Source: Acinetobacter sp. ANC 4470
GTDB lineage: Bacteria; Pseudomonadota; Gammaproteobacteria; Pseudomonadales; Moraxellaceae
Length of the DNA stretch: 64,000 nucleotides
Direction of reading: 5' to 3'
Assembly: GCF_002135335.1 (NCBI RefSeq)
Contig: NZ_NEGC01000004.1
Coordinates: 62,001-126,000 of the forward strand
Shown: one piece after another, positions 54,720-62,586 of the stretch
Layout: the number at the start of each line of letters is the position of its first letter
Position numbering within the stretch: the stretch's first letter is position 1
Notes under the pieces: generated by a model
The model's input: only the letters and a program-made list of their open reading frames with translations
What the model was told of the DNA's origin: nothing
Databases searched by the model: none
Program-made: the position numbers and the translations under genes

Positions 54720-55190
54720 CTATTTATTATAAACGCTTTTAAATTCTTTATAGATTAGCGCTTCCTGACCATCTTTATAGACATAACGTGAAATAACACC
54801 TTTATCTGTATGGATGTTCATTAAAATCCAATCTGAGCCACGTAAATTATTCATGAGGTTAATTGGTGTAATAATACTGTTACGTGAACGATAATTTCCC
54901 AGAACAAAGTCCTGCTCTGTCTTGCCTACAGGGCTAAATAAATAGGATTGATTGCCATTTTCAAAAATAACTTTCTGAATGTCATATTGAGTTTTTGTAC
55001 TATTTAAACTCATCTTTAATTTCAGTAAATCTTTATGTGATTCATTCCAGCTGACCGTCACGATAGGACACAGTTCATTTGGCGCACAAATTAAAAGTCC
55101 TACTGTACCGACATTTTCAACATTTGGCGTTGTTGCGCAGCCAGTCATGAGTACGCAGCCAAATACCAATGGCGCTAGTTTTTTCATCAT
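54720..55190 (-). CDS. Lipoprotein of unknown function
   Basis: A 156-residue lipoprotein from the tandem ATGATG at 55190, with a signal peptide and lipobox LMTGC (Cys18). A longer frame to 55289 would bury the signal peptide and is unlikely. The mature part has GLLICAPNELCPIVTVSW with two close cysteines, then VIFENGNQSYLFSP and DKGVISRYVYKDGQEALIY. I do not recognise the family. It is monocistronic with its own terminator. Confidence 0.72.
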   Translation of the reverse strand: MMKKLAPLVFGCVLMTGCATTPNVENVGTVGLLICAPNELCPIVTVSWNESHKDLLKLKMSLNSTKTQYDIQKVIFENGNQSYLFSPVGKTEQDFVLGNYRSRNSIITPINLMNNLRGSDWILMNIHTDKGVISRYVYKDGQEALIYKEFKSVYNK

Positions 55191-55418
55191 ATAGAAAATT
55201 CCTGTTGTTTTAGCAGTATTCGATATTGATATAATACCGAATAATGGGAAAGGCTTGTTAATCGCGACAAAAAATCGCCGTTTCATCAAAATTATTGTTA
55301 AAATTCAATCAGGATCATCGCTGATGTAACCAGATGGTTTCAAGCTCAAATATAGACTTTTATCGTAGATAAAAACAGAGGTCATACATACCCTGTTCAT
55401 TTTTCAGTTGACGAATTC

Positions 55419-56840
55419 TTACAGCTTAAAAGCTTCGATTGCCCGAATTCGAGTTTGTTTCAAGTCTACAATCGGTTTAGGATAATTCAAACTCAGATCG
55501 GGATTTTTATGATAAGGTTCATGGATGATTGAAGCATCTAAATGTGCCAATTCGGGAACCCATTGACGAATATAATCACCATGATGATCAAATTTTTGTG
55601 ATTGGCTAATCGGGTTAAATAGCCGAAAATAAGGCGCTGAATCCATACCTGTAGAGGCACACCATTGCCATCCGCCATTATTTGCCGCTAAGTCACCATC
55701 AACCAAGTGTTGCATAAACCATTGTTCACCCAATCGCCAATCTATCAATAAATTTTTCGTCAGAAACATGGCGGTGATCATACGCACACGATTATGCATC
55801 CAACCTGTTTCCAGCAATTGGCGCATTCCTGCATCTACAATTGGAATACCGGTTTGCCCTTGCTGCCAAGCGGCTAAGTCTTCGGGTGCATCACGCCATT
55901 GGATTCTTTGTGTATTTGCCTTAAATGGATAATGTTTAGACAGCTGTGGAAAATCAAAAAGCGTATGTTGATAAAACTCACGCCATAATAATTCATCCAA
56001 CCATGTTTGCTGACCTAATTGCTCTATATGAAAATGCCCATGCTGTAGGCGAAATAAAGCTTGAATACATTGACGAATGGAAATTATGCCTAAATTTAAA
56101 TAAGGTGATAATTGGCTTGTAGAATCTAAATAAGGAAGGTCTCTCTCTTTATGATAGTTAATCACTTTATCATTGATAAAATCATCTAATAACGTTAAGG
56201 CATATTCTTCACTTACAGGCCAGTGATCTTGTTGTTTTTTAACACATTCTGGATATTCATATGTAACCATCAAAGCCAACTCATCCCAAATCGCATTATT
56301 CGGAAGATCAGCCTGCACTTCAATTTGAGGGTAGCACTGTGGCAAGCCTAAACTAAGCTGTTCATAGCATGTTTTCTTGAATGCAGTAAAAACTTGATAT
56401 GGTTGTTGTGTTTTATTGCGAATAACCCCTACAGGAAATAGCGTCCGATCATGATACAACTCAAATGTTTTATTATATTTTTCGAGCAGTTGTTGAACTT
56501 CTGCATCTCGCTTTAACTCATTTACCCCAACCTCAATATTGGCATGTAGACATTCAATATCCAGTTTTTGTGTAAGCTTAGAAATGACTTCGGGAATATC
56601 TTTCCAAAAAGAAACTTCCTGAATCACTAATGGAATATTGAGGTTTTTTAACTGTTTTTTAAGCTCTTGCAATTGTCTTAAATAAAAATCAATTTTAACC
56701 GCTGCATCATCATGTAAAGCCCATTGCCCAAATGATATTGCGACGAAAGCAACGCAAGGACCTGCTTGTGTGGCATGCCAAAGTGCAGCATGGTCTTGAA
56801 TGCGTAAATCTTGTCGAAACCAAATTAATTGCATAGACAT
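55419..56840 (-). CDS. phrB: Deoxyribodipyrimidine photolyase
   Basis: A 473-residue enzyme of the class I CPD photolyase/cryptochrome family that repairs cyclobutane pyrimidine dimers with blue light. The N-terminal antenna domain has LIWFRQDLRIQDHAAL and FAISFGQWAL-like blocks. The C-terminal FAD domain has SQLSPYLNLGIIS near 243, LDELLWREFYQH near 284, IPIVDAGMRQLLETGWMHNRVRM near 330-352 and GGWQWCASTG near 391. The length is standard. It is monocistronic. Confidence 0.95.
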   Translation of the reverse strand: MSMQLIWFRQDLRIQDHAALWHATQAGPCVAFVAISFGQWALHDDAAVKIDFYLRQLQELKKQLKNLNIPLVIQEVSFWKDIPEVISKLTQKLDIECLHANIEVGVNELKRDAEVQQLLEKYNKTFELYHDRTLFPVGVIRNKTQQPYQVFTAFKKTCYEQLSLGLPQCYPQIEVQADLPNNAIWDELALMVTYEYPECVKKQQDHWPVSEEYALTLLDDFINDKVINYHKERDLPYLDSTSQLSPYLNLGIISIRQCIQALFRLQHGHFHIEQLGQQTWLDELLWREFYQHTLFDFPQLSKHYPFKANTQRIQWRDAPEDLAAWQQGQTGIPIVDAGMRQLLETGWMHNRVRMITAMFLTKNLLIDWRLGEQWFMQHLVDGDLAANNGGWQWCASTGMDSAPYFRLFNPISQSQKFDHHGDYIRQWVPELAHLDASIIHEPYHKNPDLSLNYPKPIVDLKQTRIRAIEAFKL

Positions 56841-57171
56841 TACAAGGTCTCAAGATGTTTATTCATTGTTATTTTATGAAAAATAAACAAATAAAAACAG
56901 CATGAAACACAAGTTTTTCACTTTAAATCATTCATTATTAAAATTATTTTTAGTTTGTTTAATTTTCAAAATTCACTCAAATCACGTTCAACAATTCAAT
57001 TCACATTCGACTACTCCTATTCACTGTTCAGCTGATTAGATTTCTATCCTGAAAATATTTATAAAGCTTACTCAGTCAAAATCTTTAAAGTACTCAATTT
57101 GTAAGATCTATGATTCTTGTTCATTCTTTTTGCTTTAATAATCGTGATGAATAAAAATAAAGAGACCACTG
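56841..57171. other. Intergenic region between phrB and the SRAP gene
   Basis: 331 AT-rich bases between divergent genes. No further gene or clear structure is seen. It must hold both promoters. Confidence 0.6.
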
Positions 57172-57786
57172 ATGTGTGCAAATTTTAAAGCGATCAAACG
57201 AAATCAAGCATATCTTCTTGACCTATCTGAACCTCCATTTGAATTTCCTGAAAATGTTTTCCCTTTATATGATGCGCCCATTTTAATCCATGGTGCTGAT
57301 CAACCTGAATGGGATCTTGCTAAGTTTGGTCTTATTCCATTTTGGGCTAAAAACTTAAAGTATGGTCATCACACCTATAATGCCCGAACTGAAACTGTTG
57401 CGGAAAAGCCAAGTTTTCGGCATGCATGGCATAATAACCAATTTGCCTTAATACCGGTCGACGCAATTTTTGAACCCAAATATATAGATGGAAAACCTCA
57501 TTGGTATGAAATTTCTCGCGAAGATGGCTTACCCTTCACTATGGCTGCAATCTATGAAAATGCTGTGATCAATGATCAACCGATTCGCTCTATGAGCTTA
57601 TTAACCATCAATGCTGATCAGCACCCTTTTATGAAGCAATTCCATACACCAAACCATGAAAAGCGTTCAATTATTGTCATACCCGAAGAGAATAGAATCG
57701 ATTGGCTAAATTGCACACCCAATGAAGCCACTCAATTTTTCTTTGAAATGAAAGATGAATATATTGCTACACCTAAAAAATATTAA
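57172..57786 (+). CDS. SOS response-associated peptidase (YedK/HMCES family)
   Basis: A 204-residue SRAP protein. Cys2 directly after the initiator Met is the residue that forms the covalent link to abasic sites in single-stranded DNA. Family blocks are WGLIPFWAK-like DLAKFGLIPFWAK near 67, YNARTETVAEKPSFRHAW near 87-104, and the glutamate in VDAIFEPK. A C-terminal FHTPNHEKRSIIVIP contains the conserved His. It protects abasic sites during replication. It is divergent from phrB, another DNA-repair gene. Confidence 0.92.
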   Translation: MCANFKAIKRNQAYLLDLSEPPFEFPENVFPLYDAPILIHGADQPEWDLAKFGLIPFWAKNLKYGHHTYNARTETVAEKPSFRHAWHNNQFALIPVDAIFEPKYIDGKPHWYEISREDGLPFTMAAIYENAVINDQPIRSMSLLTINADQHPFMKQFHTPNHEKRSIIVIPEENRIDWLNCTPNEATQFFFEMKDEYIATPKKY

Positions 57787-58062
57787 TAAGAAAAATCCAT
57801 TTTGATGACTCTTTATTTATTTACAATATTATTAAAAATATATGATTTCAATCAGATGAAGAATATTATTGAGTAACACTGAATAAAAAACAACTCATAT
57901 TTCAACCTCAATCATTTCAAAATGACGGGTTAAAAATGCCCCCATCCACAAAAGGTAAACTTAGTTAACGTTTTGTTCCCTTTTGCATATATATGCGATA
58001 AAAATTTCAGAATGTCTTAAATTAGATAGGCAAGATTACCACTATTATAGGAGAGGTATGAC

Positions 58063-58302
58063 ATGGCGACTATCAATGTGAATGACATTACCAAACATGC
58101 AGATGTTATTGCATTATGTGGTACAAAAGTAGGAACAGTAGATCATCTTCAAGGTTCAGATCAACTTAAGTTAACAAGATATGAGGATGGTCATCATCAT
58201 TTTATTCCTCTTACATGGGTTGAGGAGATTAAAAATAATCAAATTATGCTCAATAAAGACGCTGAAGCAGTAAAAAGCCACTGGGTTACTGCGCAAGACT
58301 AA
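58063..58302 (+). CDS. DUF2171 family protein
   Basis: A 79-residue soluble protein. The pattern is that of DUF2171 (PRC-barrel-like): VIALCGTKVGTVDHLQG, KLTRYEDGHHHFIPLTWVEEI. TAGGAGAGG precedes the ATG with ideal spacing. The function is unknown; the family is often stress-linked. It is followed by a terminator shared with the next, convergent gene. Confidence 0.8.
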   Translation: MATINVNDITKHADVIALCGTKVGTVDHLQGSDQLKLTRYEDGHHHFIPLTWVEEIKNNQIMLNKDAEAVKSHWVTAQD

Positions 58303-58317
58303 GCTAACAATTCAAAG

Positions 58318-58346
58318 ATAAGCCCTTTTTATTTGGAAGGGCTTAT
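58318..58346. terminator. Hairpin between convergent genes
   Basis: ATAAGCCCTT (58318-58327) pairs with AAGGGCTTAT (58337-58346) between the DUF2171 gene and the minus-strand gene that ends at 58346. Confidence 0.7.
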
Positions 58347-58603
58347 TAATGATTAAAATACTGTTTACAACCTTCAAAAAACTCTTGATTAAAATTTATT
58401 GCTGGATCATCTTTTTCATCATCACACTGATCTACAGACTTAAATTGATTATCTTTAGCATAGCGATAACCATTATATTGTTCTGTTCCTTCTGTAAAAC
58501 CACCCAACTTTTCTGGCTGTATAACATACTGAAATATTAAAAATGCAGCTATACCCAGAATCGCTAAAACAGTGCTTAGTATTTTCAATTGTTTTGGTAG
58601 CAT
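58346..58603 (-). CDS. Small membrane-anchored protein of unknown function
   Basis: An 85-residue protein. One N-terminal membrane segment (residues 8-28, ILSTVLAILGIAAFLIFQYV) is followed by a hydrophilic part with QCDDEKDDPAINFNQEF and a second cysteine in FEGCKQYF. The two cysteines could form a disulfide outside the membrane. A fragment of a related gene lies at 52673-52812. The family is not recognised. Confidence 0.6.
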   Translation of the reverse strand: MLPKQLKILSTVLAILGIAAFLIFQYVIQPEKLGGFTEGTEQYNGYRYAKDNQFKSVDQCDDEKDDPAINFNQEFFEGCKQYFNH

Positions 58604-58791
58604 TTTTTACTCGCTGTATTCGCAGCACAAGAAAATAAATATACATGAGAATCTCAAACATTGCCTTAATATTTTCTTATTCACTGATATTTTTATTTAT
58701 TTTACTTCAATTAAAGATATTCATATTATAAAAGTTTACATATTAAAAATTATAAATTCACACTTCAGCATTTATATAAATTTTTTTTTAT

Positions 58792-58995
58792 CTATCTAAA
58801 CAACTCTTTACAAACCCATATTTTACCATCTATATTTACCCGGTCAGGCTCAAAGAGTATCAACTCTTTACCGTAATAATTAGTAAGATTGATAAAAATT
58901 CCATTTTTATCATAATTAGCCCATAAACCTCTCTGAATATCAGGGCTTTCCAATTTATAAAATGTAACTAATTTTTGTGGATATATTACATTCAT
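58792..58995 (-). CDS. Small hypothetical protein
   Basis: A 67-residue frame with a normal amino-acid mix (LVTFYKLESPDIQRGLWANYD, GIFINLTNYYGKELILFEPD, IWVCKELFR). It lies 14 bases downstream of the gene at 59010-59231, same strand, and AAGGTCATG precedes its start. The two may form an operon of unknown role, perhaps with an immunity-type protein. Confidence 0.5.
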   Translation of the reverse strand: MNVIYPQKLVTFYKLESPDIQRGLWANYDKNGIFINLTNYYGKELILFEPDRVNIDGKIWVCKELFR

Positions 58996-59009
58996 CTCAC
59001 ATGACCTTA

Positions 59010-59231
59010 TTAATTTTTTAGATAAGAAAAATCATCTTCTATAAAAAATATCTCACCAGTAGAATCCAATATCCATTGATAAGTACCCATAATTTTTGTT
59101 AATTTCTCCTTTGATGCGTCATATACGTTAATTAAATTATCATCGTCATCATATTCACCCATATACATTATCTTGGGTAAGACTTTAAAGTCTTCATTCA
59201 TTTTATATGCTTTAACTGGTCTCGTATGCAT
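59010..59231 (-). CDS. Small hypothetical protein
   Basis: A 73-residue frame with KAYKMNEDFKVLPKIMYMG, an acidic patch EYDDDDNL and TYQWILDSTGEIFFIEDDF. AAGGAGTAGG precedes the ATG, a strong ribosome binding site. It is the first of a two-gene set with the one at 58792. The family is not recognised. Confidence 0.55.
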   Translation of the reverse strand: MHTRPVKAYKMNEDFKVLPKIMYMGEYDDDDNLINVYDASKEKLTKIMGTYQWILDSTGEIFFIEDDFSYLKN

Positions 59232-59298
59232 AGCCTACTCCTTAACTATTTAAAGGGACCTGAGCCCCATTAAACTTAAGTTTTCAATACAAAATATT

Positions 59299-59439
59299 TT
59301 ATTTTTGCACCTGTGATTGCTTCTCAGATGATCTCTGTTCATTATGCCTATGGTCTTGCTGTGGTAAATGGTGAGGTTGTTTTATCGGTTGATTTCTTTG
59401 ATTAGAATCTGTTTGATTTTGAGACTGTGATATAGACAT
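59299..59439 (-). CDS. Small Gln-rich protein
   Basis: A 46-residue frame, MSISQSQNQTDSNQRNQP, then KQPHHLPQQDHRHNEQRS and KQSQVQK. It is rich in Q, N, S and H and probably disordered. TAGGAAT lies upstream. It resembles in size and composition the Q-rich gene at 40973-41080. Confidence 0.45.
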   Translation of the reverse strand: MSISQSQNQTDSNQRNQPIKQPHHLPQQDHRHNEQRSSEKQSQVQK

Positions 59440-59930
59440 ATTTATATTCCTATTCAATTTTTAATTTACAGCAATATCAGCCCAATTATTAATGACATTA
59501 TTAGCATATACCTAAGTCAATTTAATAAAAACATATTTAACGTATCAAAATATAATATTAAAAAAATAATATAATTACTTTATTTCACATACATTTAAAA
59601 ACACATAATCAACATAAACCTTAGATAGATATAATTTATTTAATTATGATATAAAAAATAAGTACATAAATTATGATTGAAAGTTCCAGCTTAAAAATGG
59701 CAATAAAAACACTAAAATAAATTTTATAATTTGTTTAAAATAATATTTACGAATACAATTGAATTAATTCATGTTCTTAATACTTAGTACTCAACAAAAT
59801 ATCCAACAATAGAATATCAATCAAAATGTAGTATTCATTGATTTACTGGTTATATATCTAAAAGATAAATGGTGAAAAGAAACTAAAGCTTACAATGACT
59901 TAACCATGATAGGGATTTAATTGATACAAA
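59440..59930. other. Gene-free AT-rich stretch
   Basis: About 490 bases of very AT-rich DNA with stops in all frames. I see no gene, repeat or site that I can name. Confidence 0.6.
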
Positions 59931-59960
59931 TAAAAAAAGCACCTTAAGGTGCTTTTTTTA
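59931..59960. terminator. Palindromic terminator
   Basis: A perfect 30-base palindrome (TAAAAAAAGCACCTT and its complement) with A and T tracts. On the minus strand it follows the tiny gene at 59977-60063. Confidence 0.85.
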
Positions 59961-59976
59961 TTCAACTTATTGCTTT

Positions 59977-60063
59977 TTAATTAAACATTTGCCCAAATGC
60001 GTAAATCACAAACATAATCGTAAGTGCAGATGATGAAGTTATTAATAATTCTAAAGTTTTCAT
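59977..60063 (-). CDS. Tiny membrane protein candidate
   Basis: A 28-residue frame, MKTLELLITSSSALTIMFVI and YAFGQMFN, with one hydrophobic segment over residues 7-24. GAAGTGAG lies upstream and a strong terminator 17 bases beyond the stop. Start, stop and terminator suggest a real small-protein gene. Confidence 0.4.
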   Translation of the reverse strand: MKTLELLITSSSALTIMFVIYAFGQMFN

Positions 60064-60362
60064 ACACCACTCACTTCTCTTAAAGTGGAGTATTATTTAT
60101 ACTCAAATATTGCTTACCAATAAATGACAAAAAGTGACAAAGAACCCCTCTAAAGATACAAATATGTAAAAATTAATTTCTTTAATTTGTGGCGAAAAAA
60201 AAGTCTACCAACCTATATTACTTAGGAATAAAGCCAAGAACCTTGATCTGTCCACTCTTACATTTACAAAATGATATATTTGTATGCTCAAAGCATTATT
60301 GAAATACCCATTTCTTGCTCATTAGTGTTGATATAAAATACCAATTACAAATTTTAGGCAGA
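60064..60362. other. Gene-free stretch
   Basis: About 300 bases between two small minus-strand genes. No gene or structured element is seen apart from the terminator at its right end. Confidence 0.55.
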
Positions 60363-60389
60363 AAAAAACCGCCTTAAAAGACGGTTTTT
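60363..60389 (-). terminator. Terminator of the gene at 60417
   Basis: A stem of about 12 bp (AAAACCG..CTT with AAG.CGGTTTT, one G-U) and T-rich flank, 28 bases beyond the stop codon. Confidence 0.75.
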
Positions 60390-60416
60390 ATATTTAGATC
60401 AGTGACTATTTATTGT

Positions 60417-60647
60417 TTAATTCACACGTGAGGTGAACCGAAACATTTCATTAATACCTGTATAGAAGCTACGACCATCAAGATTCAAATCAATTTCAAC
60501 ACCAGACTGAAGCAAAACTTTCTTTCCTACTTCAACCCATTTAAACCCATCGCGAGTACTTTGCATTTTTTTTGAAGGTACCAACGACACAATAATTTCA
60601 CTACCATTTACAGATTTTGCTACTAAATTTTCAATATTATTCAACAT
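60417..60647 (-). CDS. Small hypothetical protein
   Basis: A 76-residue frame with SEIIVSLVPSKKMQSTRDG, FKWVEVGKKVLLQSGVEIDL and a C-terminal FYTGINEMFRFTSRV. The regular alternation of hydrophobic and polar residues suggests a small beta-rich fold. It has its own terminator. The family is not recognised. Confidence 0.5.
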   Translation of the reverse strand: MLNNIENLVAKSVNGSEIIVSLVPSKKMQSTRDGFKWVEVGKKVLLQSGVEIDLNLDGRSFYTGINEMFRFTSRVN

Positions 60648-60897
60648 TTACACCAATTTTCATACATATATAGAAATACCACCATTGGCATTTCGAAATA
60701 ACAACTTTAATTTTGACAATTCAAACTAGATAAGACTTATATATCAATTTTAAAAGATAACATTTTCATGTTATTTTTATTGTTGCAATAATTATAACAG
60801 AAATACTGATTCCAACACCAAGTATTTATCAATCTTACCAATAGTATTTGCATCAAAATATTTCAAAGGTTGTAGGTTTAAAGCATATATCAGGCAG

Positions 60898-61998
60898 TTA
60901 TTCTTGATGTTGTACCATTAAGTAATCTGATATCAATCGTGCTGACCACGATTGTGTATTTAGCCCCTCATAAAAACCACAATGACTACCCTTTTTCGTG
61001 GTGACCACCATAATATTGGGCATTTTTTGAATCATTTCTTTATAAGGTTCAAAATTACGAATATTACAAACAGGATCATCTTCAGCATTTAAAATCATCA
61101 AAGGAATTTTGACATTTTCAAACACAAAAACTGGATTTGTTGCCTGATTATAAGCTTCAAAACTATTGTAACCCGCCAGTTCAAAATAGTGATATTGAAA
61201 TTCTTCCAAGCTTTTTGTCGCTAAAACTTGTTCTAAAGATGCTGTATATTTCCACGTATTTTCATAAGGATAAATAAAAGCCTTAAACAATTTTTTGGTC
61301 ATCACTTTGGTATAAAAAGGATGTACATTTTTAAATCCAAGCTCTGTATCATAGCCCGGACATAATGCAAAAGCGGCTTTAAATGGTGTTTGTACGCCCT
61401 CTTCACCCAAATAGCGAACCAACAGACCTGTTCCAGCAGATGAACCTACGGCATATAAAGCAGAGTTTGGAAATTTATTTTGAATGTAAGTAATTTGCTC
61501 TCGCAAATCATCCGTTGAGCCAAAAATAGACATTTTAGGCACTGGCATCGGTAAATTAGCATGCCCACGGCGCAAACATAATGCTACACGCCAACCCGTA
61601 TGGGCATGTAAATCGCGCACCAATTCACGCATACTTTCTGGTGAACCCGTTATGGTATGCATTAATACAATGGTGGGTGCAGTATCAGGTAAATATAGAC
61701 CATACCATGCAATTGCAGTGACACCGCCATCAGACATTTTTAACTGTTCAATTGCATCGTATTTTAAATGAATGGTTTTTTTCTTAATTAAATCAAAATA
61801 TAGCAAATGAGCATGTGTGTTGGATAACCACGGTGTTGGTCGATACTTTTGTTTTAGCTGAGGTAACTCATTTAATAACTGTTTAACCTGACCATTTGGG
61901 TCATAGTATAGCGTTGGCACCTCAGCACCTGTCACTTGATCAAGCCATGTTTGCGTCAATTGATTGATTGTTTTAAGCACCGACCACATTGTTCTCAA
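60898..61998 (-). CDS. Alpha/beta hydrolase of the YheT/ABHD type
   Basis: A 366-residue protein (or 363 from the fourth codon, ATG 61989). The family pattern is clear: TPWLSNTHAHLLYFDL near 57, IVLMHTITGSPES with the oxyanion loop near 110, RRGHANLPMP near 144, nucleophile elbow VGSSAGTG near 192, PLMILNAEDDPVC near 308 (catalytic Asp) and GSHCGFYEG near 346 (catalytic His). Such hydrolases act on lipids or esters, but no substrate is deducible. It is monocistronic. Confidence 0.85.
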   Translation of the reverse strand: MRTMWSVLKTINQLTQTWLDQVTGAEVPTLYYDPNGQVKQLLNELPQLKQKYRPTPWLSNTHAHLLYFDLIKKKTIHLKYDAIEQLKMSDGGVTAIAWYGLYLPDTAPTIVLMHTITGSPESMRELVRDLHAHTGWRVALCLRRGHANLPMPVPKMSIFGSTDDLREQITYIQNKFPNSALYAVGSSAGTGLLVRYLGEEGVQTPFKAAFALCPGYDTELGFKNVHPFYTKVMTKKLFKAFIYPYENTWKYTASLEQVLATKSLEEFQYHYFELAGYNSFEAYNQATNPVFVFENVKIPLMILNAEDDPVCNIRNFEPYKEMIQKMPNIMVVTTKKGSHCGFYEGLNTQSWSARLISDYLMVQHQE

Positions 61999-62102
61999 AC
62001 CTTCATTTACCTAGTTAAAATGCTTGCCTGTCATAATTGTATTTAAAGTATACCTTTTTGATAACAACAAGCATTCATTTATGTAACAACACTTATAACC
62101 CT

Positions 62103-62519
62103 TTATGCTTTAGGCATAAATGCAGCCATACGCTGCCCCATTTGCACAGCCAATGCTTCCAAACCACTTTTTGAACGAATCATCACTTCAAAATCAACAA
62201 TTTGACCATTTTCATTAAAACGAATCATATCTATACCTTTGAGTTTCTTTTCACCCACGTTGGCAGAAAACTCAAGTACTACATTTAGACCATCTTCTGT
62301 GTAAAATTCACGGTGATAGGTGAAGTTTTCAAAGACTTGAATCACATTGGTTAAAATAAAGAAAACCACTTGTTTTCCTAGATAAGGATTAAATGCAACC
62401 GGTGAGCGAAAAACCACATCCTCAGCCAATAATTCATTCAAAATTGACATATCTTTTGTATCTAGCATTTCATGCCAACGTTTTATTGATGTTTGTGTTT
62501 GTTGTACTGACATTTTCAA
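62103..62519 (-). CDS. NTF2/SnoaL-like protein
   Basis: A 138-residue soluble protein with the NTF2-like cone fold pattern: TQTSIKRWHEMLDTKDMSIL, LLAEDVVFRSPVAFNPY, FENFTYHREFYTEDGLN and GIDMIRFNENGQIVDFEVM. Members of this class are small hydrolases, isomerases or binding proteins. It lies downstream of fadH on the same strand with a terminator between. The function is unknown. Confidence 0.8.
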   Translation of the reverse strand: MKMSVQQTQTSIKRWHEMLDTKDMSILNELLAEDVVFRSPVAFNPYLGKQVVFFILTNVIQVFENFTYHREFYTEDGLNVVLEFSANVGEKKLKGIDMIRFNENGQIVDFEVMIRSKSGLEALAVQMGQRMAAFMPKA

Positions 62520-62549
62520 GTCCTTTTCAATTATTTTTACAGCATAAAA

Positions 62550-62577
62550 ATGGAGGAAATATTTCTATTTCCTCCAT
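62550..62577 (-). terminator. Terminator of fadH
   Basis: ATGGAGGAAA and TTTCCTCCAT pair around a short loop; on the minus strand TTTTTATG follows. It lies 10 bases beyond the fadH stop. Confidence 0.8.
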
Positions 62578-62586
62578 ACGACTTGG

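Noticed and set aside
58572..58799. Plus-strand frame of 75 codons opposite the small membrane protein gene
   Set aside because: It is antisense to a better supported gene, made mostly of Ile, Phe, Tyr and Asn, and has no ribosome binding site.
60680..60712. Sequence ATTTCGAAATAA resembling a XerC arm
   Set aside because: No XerD-like arm follows at the right distance (TTTAATTTT instead of TTAT.TTAA), so it was not counted as a Xer site.
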